A DNA stretch of 64,000 nucleotides from Phlegmacium glaucopus (taxonomy: Eukaryota > Basidiomycota > Agaricomycetes > Agaricales > Cortinariaceae), in NCBI GenBank assembly GCA_015039465.1, contig MU130557.1, positions 173,894 through 237,893 on the forward strand. Direction: 5' to 3'. The position numbers and the translations under genes were made by a program. The notes beneath the pieces were generated by a model that was not told where the DNA came from, ran no database searches, and saw only the letters and a program-made list of their open reading frames with translations. Shown here piece after piece: positions 33,206 to 45,405 of this stretch (its first letter is position 1; each line of letters starts with the position of its first letter).

Positions 33206-33859
33206 GACTTTGTGAGAGAAAGAGGCAGTGATCTATCACGAACCATCCACGAAATAATCGATGCCAGCTAACACACATGGACGCGAGAACTGAAGAAGGC
33301 TTTTATCATGACACTGCCAGGTGGTTTTAATACATTTTCGATTGCGCTTCTTCCAGTCATTAAAACTGACTTGCTGTGCCACGAGTTGATGGGGATTTAA
33401 ATATGCCAACGTGGGTTCGGATCCTTGAAGCTTTGAGCATTTTAAAACTTTTGCGTTTGAACTGGCATCCGACACAGGGGACAATGCTGAGCGTTGTACA
33501 ACGATCAAATTGCCGATCTGTGGCTGTGCAGTCTATTTGGCTACCTTGTGTAATGTAAGAAAGCTGAACTCTTGAGTACTCAAGTACTCAAGAGTCAATA
33601 TTCCAACGATAAACGCATACCGTAGGGCACCTTTGAGTTCCTTAGGTCACCTTTGACCACGTTAAGTCCCTTTGTACAATGGTGAGAGGGCTCATAGATC
33701 GGCTAACTTTGTCCCATTGTTTGCCCAAGAGACGATTACCAAAAGGGGTAATTCGATGTTTTATTGTTCCTTTACACAATTGAATGAAAGCAACAAAAAG
33801 AAAGATGGGACTGTGTACTCCTCCTCCTCTCTTCACTACTACTACGACTTACAGGGACC
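33206..33859. promoter_or_regulatory. Upstream region of the STE6-type gene
   Basis: No gene supported. Contains the GACGATTACCAAAAGGGGTA block shared with 14,450, a palindromic GAGTACTCAAGTACTC near 33,573, and a pyrimidine-rich CTCCTCCTCCTCTCTTCACTAC run just before the ATG (33,820-33,845). The last is likely part of the core promoter or 5' leader. Confidence 0.4.
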
Positions 33860-36800
33860 ATGCGTTCAAAATCGACTCTCAAAGTCGACACAGAATTGCC
33901 CTACGATTTAAACGTTTCCCCTCGCTCTTCCCTTGAATCACACGAGATTACTAAAACAACTTTGACTACTACTCAACCCAATGCTACATGTAATCCAACG
34001 CCATCTATTCGTCTCTTGTTCTCTCTCATACCACGGCATCATTGCTTGGTCCTTCTGATCCCCGCTATCCTATCATCCGTGATCGCAGGTGGAATAGCTC
34101 CTTTCATGACTATTGTAGTCGGTCAAGCCTTTAATGCTTTCGCTCAATTCCCTTCGTCTTCACCACCGGCTGCAGCAGCAAAAGCCACCCTCCTTCATCA
34201 AGTCGGCATATCCTGTCTCGAATTAATAGCACTAGGCGTCGGCTCAATAGCCCTCGGCAGTCTAACTTCTTGTCTATGGATTTGGGTCGGAGAGATCAAC
34301 GCTATGAGCGTTAGAAATGCCGTTTATCAGGCTGTCGTTGGAAAGGATATGGTCTGGTTTGATTCAAACTTGGGTGACCAAATGGTCGATGAAAATGCCC
34401 AAGGTCCAGTTGGTGCTGGTGGCCTTATGGCTAAATTCGCTAGGTTCTTACTTTTCTTTTTCGCTCTATTCCATATTGGGCTTACAAGTTGCAATAGAGA
34501 AACAGACGATGTCAGAATGGCGTCTTCTCTAGCTTCCGGAATGTTAATCCAATACCTAACTACCGCCTTCACATGCCTTATCCTCGCCTTCATGCGCTCA
34601 TGGTCTCTAACCCTCATCATCCTATCCGCCGTCCCCGCCCTCATGATCGTTCAAGCTTTCTCTCAAGCTTTCGCCAACCCCCTTTTATCAGTAGAACGGG
34701 AACAAACCGCTATCTCTGCTACCATCATCGAGCGTGCCATATCCGCTATATCCACTGTAAAAGCATTCAACGCTACTTCCTACGAAAATTCACGAGCTAC
34801 TCAGTCCTTCCTTAACCTTCAACAAGCAGCTAGGAAATTGAACCTCCTATGGGGCTTCACAAGTGGCATGGCCCAATTCGTCATGATGGCCATGTTCGTT
34901 CAAGGATTTTGGTTTGGTGCAAAGTTGGTCAGAGAGCACAAGGTTGGAGCTGGTGATGTGATGTCGGTCTTTTGGGCTTGCTTGATTGCGACTAGCAATC
35001 TGCAAATGTGTATCCCTCAGTTTATCGTCCTTGCAAAAGGCAAATTTTCTATAGCCGCTTTACTTGGTGTCGTCGGAGATTCGCAACCTTCTTCCCCAAC
35101 GGCACACTCGCCTTCTACATTTACATCCTCGACACCCCGTTCATCCATCTTTTCCTTCCGTCGCCGCAGCTCTCACCATCTTCGTAAAATCACCCCTTCC
35201 AAATGTTTCGGCGAACTCGCCTTGCACAATATCTCATTCGCCTATCCTTCCCGACCCACCTTGCCCGTTCTCAAAGACGTTTCTTTATTCCTCCCAGCCA
35301 ACGAAATGACATTCATAGTCGGTTCGTCCGGCTCTGGTAAATCCACCATCGCACAACTCTTATTGAGGATGTATGAACCTCAAGAAGGTGCGGTAACGCT
35401 TGATGAGAGGGATGTGAGATTTCTGGATGAAGAATGGATGAGAGGACATGTCGCTGGTGTTGGTCAACAAGGAGCATCAGGGGTGGTTATACTCGATGGG
35501 AAAACTCTGTTTGAAAACGTTGCTATCGGTGCTTGCCTGATGGATGGAGAAGTGTGCAAGGCGGATGTGGAAGAAGCATGCAGAAGTGCGTTGATGCATG
35601 AGTTTGTTCGAGATTTACCACTTGGATATGAGACTATCCTTGGTGGAGGCGCTGGTGTTGGATTGAGCGGTGGACAGAAACAGCGTTTATCCATTGCAAG
35701 AGCTAAACTGCGGAATCCGACAGTGTTGATTCTTGGTAAATATTCATCCATTTTCCTGCACTTTCACATTTAACTGATTCTTTGATAGACGAAGCAACGT
35801 CGGCGCTAGATGGTACTTCCCGTATCCTTGTATTCGAAGCAATCAAACGATGGAGACATAACAAAACGACTATCGTTATAACCCACGATTTATCCCAGAT
35901 CGAGTCTGGTGATTTCGTCTACGTCCTTAAAGATGGTCGAGTCGTCGAACAAGGTTTCCGATACGATTTGGAGTCCGTTTTTGAGGAAGATGAAGGAGAT
36001 GGTAGAGGAGAGTTTAGAAAGATGATGGAACGACAGAGTGAGACGGGAGGATTCTTACCCGAAAAGGATGTCGCTCCTGCTGTTGTTGGTGTTGATAGTG
36101 TGGAGGAAGTGTTGAAGCAACAGGAGGAGGAAGAAGAACGCAGTAAAGAGAAATACAACTTGCCAGCTCATCTCAAACATCAAAGCATCGCTATCCGTCC
36201 TCTCTCGCTGGGCAATTGGATGTTCGACGTCGTGGCAGATCTCACAAGCCCCAAACCTGCCGTTCCCCCTCTTCCACCCGCTCTCACGACTCCTAAAGAT
36301 ACCAAGAAGGAACGTAGATTGACTATCCACATCCCATCACCTACTGTCGACCGCCACCCCCAGCTTAACTTGACCTTGCCTACGTCTCTTCCACCTATTC
36401 ATACTAATCGACGTCGTTTGAGCTTACAGTTCACGCCTACATCGCCTGTGTTCAGTGTTGACCGTCAGTCGACATTGGTTGCTGCAGAGGACGATGAAGA
36501 GGATGGGTGGAAGGAGAAGGAAGCGGTCCAGCGAAGTGGTGTTACGGCTCGTGTGGGAAGGGAGAAGACTCGTGCTGCTAGGAATAAAATTGGTTCAAGT
36601 TCAAGAAGTCAAGATGTACCGCTCTCAACTATCAAAGTCGAAGCACCCTCTTCCGAAACCAGCGAAACCGAACCAACTACCAGCACCACTGCCCATCCTC
36701 AATTCTGGTCTCTCATGCGCCGAATCTATCCAACAATCCCACATAAACCAATCCTCTTCCTAGGTCTCCTCATCTGTCTCTTTAGCGGTAGCATGACCCC

Positions 36801-38650
36801 TATATTCTCCTTCCTCCTCTCCCGCCTCCTCTTCGAAGTATCCTCAGGAGCACAAGACATATCCGTCATCAACCGTTTCGGAGGTCTAGTCCTCGGAATC
36901 GCAGCTCTAGATGGTTTATTCCTCGGTCTCAAATACTATATCATGGAATATTGCGGTATGTCATGGACAACCCACCTCCGATCAGTCGCCATCCAAAAAG
37001 TGTTAAAACAAGATAAAAAATGGTTCGACGCGCGAACGAATTCAGCTTCTGATATCGTACAAGTTGTGGTTAAAGATGGAGATGATGCTAGGAATTTGGT
37101 TTCGGTTGTGTGGTGTCAGTTTTTAGTTGTGGGTGCTATGCTTGGAGTTGGATTGGTTTGGGCTTTGATTAGGGGATGGCAGTTGACGCTTGCTGGGTTT
37201 GCGATTGCTCCTGTTTTTGCTGGTGTTATGGCGGTGCAGACTAGGTTGGTGGTTCAGTGTGAAGCGAGGAATAAGAGAGCTAGAGAGGATGTTGCGAGGG
37301 GGTATTACAATGTTTGTCACCTTTTTCTTTTCTTTTTCGTTTGGTGTGTTGATTTTTGGCTTCGCTTTTATAGGCTATCATCAATATCCGTGGTATTCGC
37401 TGTATGGCATTCGAAGGCGTCTTCAAAGCTCAATTCGATGGATCAGTCAACAAAGCCTTGAACACAGGTGTTCGAGGTGCTTTCGTCGAAGGTTGCACCT
37501 ATGGTGTAGCTAGTGGACTTATCTATTTGGCTGAAGCGCTATTGTTCTACGTCGGAGCAGTCCTTATCGCTCGTGGATTATACACCTATCTGCAGATGGT
37601 TGAAGTTCTCAATCTTGTTGTATTTTCGGTTACTATTGGATCTCAACTTATGGCTTTTAGTAAGTTATATTCTTTTCAATGCAAAGTATCGTTTTCTAAC
37701 CTGAATATCTTTCTGTAGCTGAGAAAATCGCTAAATCAGTACAAGCAACACACGATTTATATGAACTCACGACACTCTCTCTCTTAACTGACGAATCCAA
37801 AGGATCATCCTACCCTTCCCTCTCCGGTTCCATCTCTTTCAACAACGTTCGTTTCAATTATCCCTCTCGACTTCTCCCAACCCCCATCCTCAAATCCATC
37901 TCTCTCGACATTACTCCCGGTGAATGTGTAGCCCTAGTCGGCTCTTCCGGTTCTGGCAAATCTACCATCGCCGCTTTGTTACAGAGATTGTATGAACCTG
38001 AAAAGGGAGAGATCAAGATTGGTGGGAAGGATGTGAGAGATGTGGATGTAAATTGGTTACGTGAACATGTTGGGGTTGTCAGTCAACAACCGAATTTGTT
38101 TGATGCTAGTATTGCTGATAACATTCGGTATGGATCTTCTCCTTCCTCCTCCTCCTCCGCTGCCGTCTCCTCTACCTCTTCTCCCATCAATGCGATATCG
38201 GACGTTGCCATTCGCCAAGCAGCTAAATCCGCCAACGTACATTCATTCATCATGAGTCTTCCTCAAGGATACGATACCCCAGTCGGCGAAAACGCATCTC
38301 TAATATCAGGTGGCCAAGCTCAGAGATTACAAATCGCAAGAGCGTTGGTTAGACCTTGGACAAAGATTCTGATTTTGGATGAATGTACAAGTTCGTTGGA
38401 TGCTGAGAATCAAGCTGTTGTTTTGGAGACTATTCGGGAGTTGATGACTTGTGATGGCGGTGGTGCTGGGAAGGGGGAGGGAAGGACGACGTTGATGATT
38501 ACTCATAAACTGCAGGTTATGCAGATGTGTGATCGGATTTTGGTTGTTGATAAAGGAGAGATTGTGGAGAATGGGACGTTTGAACAGTTGATGGAGAAGA
38601 AGGGTGTTTTTGCTGGGTTGGCTAATGGTGGAGAGTGGGTTTGGGAGTAA
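33860..38650 (+). CDS. STE6: STE6-type ABC transporter (ABCB full transporter)
   Basis: Five exons: 33860-34443, 34498-35735, 35789-37311, 37374-37659, 37719-38650, giving 1520 aa in TMD1-NBD1-linker-TMD2-NBD2 order. NBD1: VGSSGSGKST (Walker A), LSGGQKQRLSIARA, LILDEATSALDG, VITHDLSQI. NBD2: VGSSGSGKST, ISGGQAQRLQIARAL, LILDECTSSLD, MITHKLQVM. A long low-complexity linker (about residues 630-890) separates the halves, and a serine-rich insert sits before the NBD2 signature. Family members export hydrophobic peptides; Ste6 exports farnesylated mating pheromone from the plasma membrane. STE6 orthology is inferred from architecture. The first intron is 54 bp without a stop, so retention would keep the frame. 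A broken paralogue lies at 14,985. Confidence 0.93.
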
Positions 38651-39401
38651 AGACGCAACTTTTCTGGATTTTTTTCTTTTTTTTTCTTCTCTCTTTTGGT
38701 TTTCGTTCGCTTTGTTTTTTTTTTCGTTGTGGCCCACAACTGTTGGCTCTTCTCTCTCTTTTTTCATCATCAGCTTTAAATAACGACACCTCGTTAACGG
38801 ATTTCAAAACCCTCAATATCATTATGTAGTATACGCAATCTCTCTCATCCTATACATATCATCACGTTGTACTTAGTGTAATGAACAGAACATTTGAAAA
38901 TATAGAAGTTTTATTTTGAATTGTGTTGTTGTTGTTGTTGTCTCTTCTTTTTCTCTCGTTCAATCAAGGCATATCGATCATATCAAGCCTCCGCAGCATA
39001 TTAGTTCTTTTTCCGCAGAAGTAAGTATGAAACTTTGATATCGTAATCTTTCCCCATGGTTCAACCTGGTTCAACAGGTTCAACGCGTCCAACAATTCTG
39101 TCAGATAGTTGTTTGGGGGCACCCCATCTCAGCCCATCTCCCCCTGAAGCTGTGACCCCACCCCCATCCACACTCCCCCTGTCCCAAGGATGGAACCGGA
39201 AAAAAGGCTCCTCCTGAGTTCATTTCTACCCCTATGCTGTATACTCTTGTAGTACATTCTGCTATTTTAGTGCGGGATCAGACGGACACGGCTGACTTCT
39301 AAATTGGGATTCGGCGGGATGAATGCTCCCGCTGAATCGATCAACGCCCCAAGGTCTCAGTGTCTGACCTCCAAATATTTCTTGGATACGACGACTTTTT
39401 G
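38651..39401. other. Intergenic, pyrimidine-rich
   Basis: Contains the T-rich 3' end of the ABC gene, a (TTG)n run near 38,925, and a short region (39,050-39,200) rich in CCCCATC. No gene supported. Confidence 0.5.
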
Positions 39402-41372
39402 ATGTCATCCAGTACATCGAGCAAAGCGAATGGAGCTTCTATCTCTTTAAAATTTATTGTAGTAGGTGGGGGAATCGCAGGTGAGCCCCTCTTGAGACCC
39501 GTAAAGTGTTGGTTTAATGTAATTAATTTATTCAAAAGGACTTGCGGTGGCTTATACGCTCAGGAGGGCTGGGCACACCGTCGTCGTTCTGGAGAAAAAG
39601 GATGCTAATTCAATGGTTCGTTCTTTTTTATTATATATATCTCCAGAAACTCGTTTATATTTATAACAATAAATACCATATTCCAGAGCTTTGGAATGGG
39701 TGGTCCTATCCGGTTGGTATTCATTGAAATTCAAAAACAACTTTTAGGTTTTATTCACACACACACACGCATTTATAGAGCCCCACCCAACATGACCAAA
39801 TTGCTTTATAGATGGGGTCTTGGTCCTACACTCAATGAGAAGGGATACAAATCCGATAGACTAGTCTACGTAAATGGTAAGGGTGTATGTGTTCTCACAT
39901 ACAACTCATCTGACAATCACAACACTACAAGGTAATTGTGGCGACCTGTTAGGCTCTATTATTCTAAATGAAGCCTTTCTCGTCGCCCTCCTCACCGACA
40001 TGGTATTAATTCAGGTATTTATTCTCTCCGTCCTTTTTTTTGGAAACGATCGAAATCTAATAACCTCAACCCACCCCAGCATAGCGACCTTTTCAATATC
40101 CTTTACGATCTCGCCGTTCGGGAAGGAGTAGAAATTCGACAAAATGCCAAAGTTGTACACGCCGACCCTCACTCTGTTAGCGTAAGGCTTGACACGGGTG
40201 AAACTATCTCAGGCGATATCATCGTTGCAGCAGACGGATCTACCAGTTCGTTGCGGGCCAATATGATGGGATCTCCCAAAAGATCCAATTTAGAATCTGG
40301 CAAGAGAGAGTTGATGGTTTCGTTCACTGTGGAGACAAGTCTTCTCAAAGATGACGAGAGTTTTAAATGTGTGCTGGATCCTACGAACGTACGTTACTTC
40401 TTCCCCCCCAATGATATATCCTTTCACAAGACTTCACTCCTTCATCAGTGGATAACCTGGATGGCAGAGGGTACCATCATAAACACGTATATCCTGGTGA
40501 GTAATGTCGTATGTTTTTTGAATCCCCACTTTTCCTCAACGAATTCTATTTTAAAGAACGGAGGAAAAGATCTGGTTGGCATATTGTGGCTCGATTACAA
40601 TGGTCCGTCAAAAGAAGGAGATGAAGAATGGAGTAACTCACGGGATTTGGAATCGTATGGCCTGGATATTACCTCTCTTGAACCAAGGTATGTTAGATCC
40701 TTTTTTTTTTCTTATACCGTCCTCTTTTTTTTTTTTTAACGCGAATCGTTACGCAGAATGCAGAAGATTTTGAAACTTTCTAAAACAGTATCATCGCGGA
40801 TCTTCCATACTGGATCCATCTCAGAAGACTTCGTAAATGATCGTTCATCAGTTGTGCTTATCGGCGAAGCCGCACACCCAATCGTGGTAGTCTTTTTCTT
40901 TTTATCTGGAAATCTACCTGACCAACTTACAACAAACCAGTCTGAAGGTACTCATGACACAGCGCTTGTGATTGAAGACGCAGAAACATTGGGATCTTTG
41001 TTTTCTCGAATACAATGTCGAGAACAAATAAAGCAATTGTTGACGGCCTATGAAGAAATCCGATATGCTCGATGTAAACAAATGGATCAATCTAATCGGC
41101 CTATCCAGGAGCTTATGAAGTGTCCCGTTGGACCAGAGCAAGAGGCGAGAGACGCTCTGCTTCATCAGACTTTGGCATATGGCGATTGGGATCATATGGA
41201 TGAAGCAACTTTCCAATCTGTGTGGGGAACCCAATTGTCGATGTTGGTTTATGATGCGAATGAGGCAGTTGATGATTGGTGGGTTCAGTGGGGTTCTTTT
41301 ATTGCGCGTGGCGAGAACCTACCATCCAAGTCGGAGTTGACTGGTTTGGAAGTATGGATATCGAACGAATAA
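39402..41372 (+). CDS. FAD-dependent monooxygenase (group A, salicylate hydroxylase-like)
   Basis: Ten exons: 39402-39480, 39539-39615, 39687-39712, 39779-39876, 39932-40014, 40080-40388, 40449-40496, 40557-40687, 40757-40886, 40941-41372; all phases fit and give 470 aa. N-terminal Rossmann FAD motif FIVVGGGIAGLAVAYTLRRAG with VLEKKD, the middle DG-type motif IVAADGSTSSLR, and a C-terminal FAD-ribityl motif VLIGEAAHPIV, where the usual GD is GE. Such enzymes hydroxylate aromatic acids or similar substrates using NAD(P)H and O2; the substrate here is unknown. An in-frame ATG at 39360 would add 14 residues. I chose 39402 because the sequence before it is not family-like. Confidence 0.9.
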
Positions 41373-41897
41373 AAGAAAAAAAGGAACCTTTTTTTTTTCT
41401 TCTTTTGTTCTGGAGGGACTCACCTCGCACACTTTTTTTCTTTTGGTTCACTTCTCGTTCTCATGTTTTGTTCGCCATAATCTACATGCTGCATTTGCTT
41501 TCCTCTTCATTTTTATGTGTACCTCATACTACATTTGCTTTTCTTTTCATTTTGTACGTATGTGGTCAATTAATTTGGGGTAATAGTCATTACTTTAATA
41601 CTTAACTTGTCCGTACAGCTTCAAGCTCGTGCTTTTAAATTTATACTGCATTCGAAACATAACTTGCAGCCACGTAACTATTCAATATTCAGTATTCAGA
41701 GGAGACTCAAGGTTGCGTAGACTGCAATATCAGAAGCAAATGCAGCTTTTTTTTGCACGATACCAGCACCATTGTTTATGACGTAGACTCCAGTCGGGTT
41801 CACTTGACCCTGAACCATATCTTACACTTAGAGCCACTGTCCAGCACATATCGACCATGTAAAAGACTTCTATACTGTGTTTAAATTATACGGGCGT
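41373..41897. other. Convergent intergenic region
   Basis: 3' ends of the monooxygenase (+) and ATP3 (-) face each other. T-rich runs lie at 41,388-41,450. No gene supported. Confidence 0.5.
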
Positions 41898-43192
41898 CTA
41901 GAGAGCACTGGCACCTGTAAAGAGAGGGTAGTTGAGTCAAAATCCCAATTATAACAAGAATTGCACATAGATAAGTTGAAGCGGTACGCCAAAGTGGTGG
42001 TATGTGGGAAGGGCAACGAAATAAATAAAAATCGACTTACCAGTAATAATATCCACCAGTTCGTTCGTGATGGCGGCTTGACGACCACGGTTGTACTTCA
42101 TCTGAAGTGAGCCAATCATTTCCTTGGCGTTCTTGGAAGCATTGTCCATGGCGTTTCGGCTGGATAAAAAAAATGGTTTCAGTAATAACAATAGATGACC
42201 CAGTCAGAAGGAAGTCGTTACCGAGCACTCTGTTCACAAGCATGACCTTCGACGAGGGCGGCGTAGACAGCATTTGCGAGCGAGAATTCAGCGAGATCCT
42301 TAGTAGCATCGTCATCGTTTTCGTACACCTTGAAAGCATCTGAAAAGGCAAATAAGGTTCAACCCTCTCTTCATCAGCATATCTAATACGCACTGCTCTC
42401 TTTCAAAGCCTCTTCACCCTTCACCTCAACTGCAGCAGACTCATAAGAAATAGCGCTAACGAATTTGTTATACACAATGACCACCGAGTCGTATTTCACG
42501 CCGCTCTGCGTGATCAAATCCGCCACGCCGGCCGCATCCGCAAAAGTAGGAATGTCACGACCAATTTGGTTGAAAGTAAGTTGGATATTGGATGGAAGAG
42601 CACGACTGAGCTGGGCTTTTGACTTGTCACCGATGATCATGATTGGAGAAGAGGCATCCACGGTAAAGTCATTGGCTGAAGCACCGGCCAGAGGTGAGTC
42701 CGCTACGTTGTTTATTGCCCGTCGGGTAGCTTTGGAAACGGAGGAGTGGATACCACCACAAAGTCCCTTATCGGAGGAAATGACAATGAAGAGTTTGTTT
42801 GGGGTTGGTTTGTCGGATGGGACGTGAGCAAAGACCTCTGTTTGAAAAAATTTGGACTTATAGCAAGCGGTACCCACGGGCAAACATATTACCACTGACC
42901 CTTGTTAGCGACACCATAGTCCTTTCCGGCTTGCATGGCCCTCTGGGCTTTCGCAAGTTTTGTGGAAGCAATCATTTTCATCGACTGTATATATATAAAA
43001 ATATTAGCTGACATCTCTTTTCCTCTTCCTATGAACTGACACGCAGACCTTGGTGATTTTCTCGATGTTCCTGACTGACTTGAGCCGCAACTCAATCTCG
43101 CGCAGGGTAGCCATATTTCTCGCATTTGTTGGTGCGGCACCGAGCGCTGCAGGCTGAGCTACAGCCCGAGCAAGGGAACGTCGAGCAAGCAT
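41898..43192 (-). CDS. ATP3: Mitochondrial F1F0-ATP synthase subunit gamma
   Basis: Six exons on the minus strand: 43192-43049, 42984-42900, 42837-42394, 42339-42222, 42159-42041, 41914-41898, giving 308 aa, the normal length. An Arg/Ala-rich presequence ([20 protein letters not shown]) precedes the mature N-terminal helix [22 protein letters not shown] and [14 protein letters not shown]. The central [13 protein letters not shown] motif and the C-terminal helix [21 protein letters not shown] to [15 protein letters not shown] are diagnostic. The protein is the rotating central stalk of complex V in the matrix. The last exon encodes only GASAL. Divergent from eIF2 beta with 167 bp between the start codons. 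Confidence 0.98.
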
Positions 43193-43359
43193 GGTTTATA
43201 GTAGGTCAAATTTTCAGGTGATTTGGTTGGCAAGTGTCGGGAAAGCTCGGCTTTGCATTTGTTTATTCCCACGGATAGCTGAGTTTCAATATTTCCTCCT
43301 TGATTTTTCTCGAGTCAACAGATAATTAAGGCTCTAATCTTTTTTTCTACACACAAAAA
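43193..43359. promoter_or_regulatory. Bidirectional promoter ATP3 / eIF2 beta
   Basis: Only 167 bp separate the two ATGs. T-rich TCTAATCTTTTTTTCTACAC precedes the eIF2 beta start. No clear TATA box in either direction. Confidence 0.7.
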
Positions 43360-44834
43360 ATGACAGAAGAACCGCTATTTGACCCATCTCTGAAGAAGAG
43401 AAAGAAGAAGAATGTTGTATTTATTGAAGACCCCCTTGGAGCTGATGCGGATCCTACAAAACCAGCTCCAGAAACCATCGACAGTACAACTATCAATGGA
43501 GAGGCGGTCGATCTAGGACCAACGACAGCTCATGAGCTTATGAAAGGCAGTTCTGTGGATCCTGTCTCTTCAAACAAGGAGAAAGAAGAGGAGGATTTCA
43601 AAGCCATGTTCGGTGATATGAAGAAGAAGAAGAAGAAAAAGGAGATTCCAATGGATTTCGTGCGTTTTGTTGTTTGTTGGCTGGCTGGCTCATTTTCAAT
43701 TTTCAATTCATCTTTTATTCTCCGTGATCTAAACAGGGAGACGATTCTGGCACTTCAACACCTGCTATCCCGGTTGTAGCTGAAAGCGCTCCAGCAGTTG
43801 CTACAGAAGGACCCACTATCACTGCTGATGATCTTGATTTCTCGGACATGAAAAAGAAGAAGAAATCAAGCAAGAAGAAGGCCAACTTTGATCTTGAGGC
43901 GTTTGAGAAGGAGCTTAACGATTCCAAAGCCAAAACTGCATCAAAGGCGGAAGGTGGTGGAGATGAGGATGAGGATGATGGCCCGGAACCGGATGGTTCA
44001 CATCTAGACAACATCGATGAAGCGGAACTTGGAGACGATCCTTTTGCTCAACCTGGAGATGCACCTGTAGGCGTAGATGCTGGAAACGAAGCATGGCTGA
44101 AGAGCGATCGGGATTATACTTACCAAGAGGTACATTTTTTTTGGTCAATCCAAAACCTTTGCATCCATCCTTTCTTTTTGCTCAAAACTTATAATTATTT
44201 TCGGGCGGTTTAGCTACTAACACGATTTTACGCCTCACTGCATGCAGCGAATCCTTCTCTCCTCTCAAGTGCATCTAGAAAACGATACACCATAGCTCCA
44301 CCCCAACTTTTCCGAGAAGGAAACAAGAAATCTATCTTTGCGAATGTCACAGATATCTGCAAGAAGATGCATCGTCAGGTAAGCATTTGTTTGAATCTTT
44401 TTCTTTTCATTCATTCTTTCAATGTTTATTTAACACATAAATGTCTAATTCTTCTTATTATCATAGCCCGAACACGTCATCCAATTCCTCTTCGCCGAAA
44501 TGGGTACAACAGGCAGTGTCGATGGTGCAGGACGCCTTGTTATCAAAGGTCGTTTCCAGCAGAAACAGATTGAGAACGTGCTTCGGCGCTACATGGGTGA
44601 GTTGATTATTCGTCTCATCAGGTTTCGTTACCTTATGTTTCTCTGTCTTTTCCAACAACAACAGTTGAATATGTCACCTGCAAAACGTGTAAATCACCAG
44701 ATACTCTTCTTACCAAGGAAAACCGTATCTTTTTCATGGCTTGTGAATCGTGTGGGAGTAGGAGATCAGTTAATGCCATCAAGAGTGGATTCCAAGCCCA
44801 AGTTGGGAAGAGAAGCAAGAATAAGACGGGTTGA
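43360..44834 (+). CDS. SUI3: Translation initiation factor eIF2 subunit beta
   Basis: Exons 43360-43659, 43737-44129, 44214-44378, 44467-44596, 44665-44834 give 385 aa. Three lysine blocks lie in the N-terminal half (KKRKKKN, a run of seven K, and [10 protein letters not shown]), known in the family to bind eIF5 and eIF2B epsilon. The core domain has [38 protein letters not shown] and [17 protein letters not shown]2-C2 zinc ribbon follows ([11 protein letters not shown] to [19 protein letters not shown]). Subunit of the GTP/Met-tRNAi-binding eIF2 complex. Somewhat longer than animal and yeast forms because of the acidic, lysine-rich N-terminus. Confidence 0.98.
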
Positions 44835-45405
44835 TTTGGGTATCTTTGTAGTAGCGGTTGCTTCCGTTCATCATGTATGTATCGCTAGATAGGACAACAC
44901 AAGTGGACAACAGACGCGGCACAAAAGATCAAATTTAAAAGGCTTCACCAATTGATTCAACATGGCTATCTTGCCATGTTACAGCTGAGACCCCTTTCTT
45001 TTTCCTTTCCTTTTGTATGAAACTTTATCTTCAAAGTTCTCTTGAGCTCGACAATACGGAGACCATCGATCATCGGTGGCCAAGTATCTAACAAGAAAAG
45101 TTCGTTTATTGATCAACCAGGAACAGTAACTAAAACGTTTGTATTACCAAAATCACCTCGCACTGCAAGTATGTCTGCTAATACTAATCCAAGGTGCTTC
45201 ACCGTCCATTACAAATGGTAACTGAAGCATAGAGGATAGGGGCGCGCGCGTGGACCTGCCATATCTGAAAGCAATGGGAACAATCGAAGAGTCACGTGAA
45301 GAAATACGGTGCCAATGATTCTGGAATTCTCGATGCTTAAAAGGGCGAGGGGGCTGGGGGCTCAGATGAAGGAGATGAGGACGGTGGGTAGTTGATGAAA
45401 ATTTA
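44835..45405. other. Convergent intergenic region
   Basis: Between the 3' ends of eIF2 beta (+) and the Zn2Cys6 gene (-). A minus-strand open frame at 45,153-45,719 overlaps the end of the regulator in another frame and is Leu/Asn/Thr-rich low complexity; I reject it as a gene. Confidence 0.5.
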
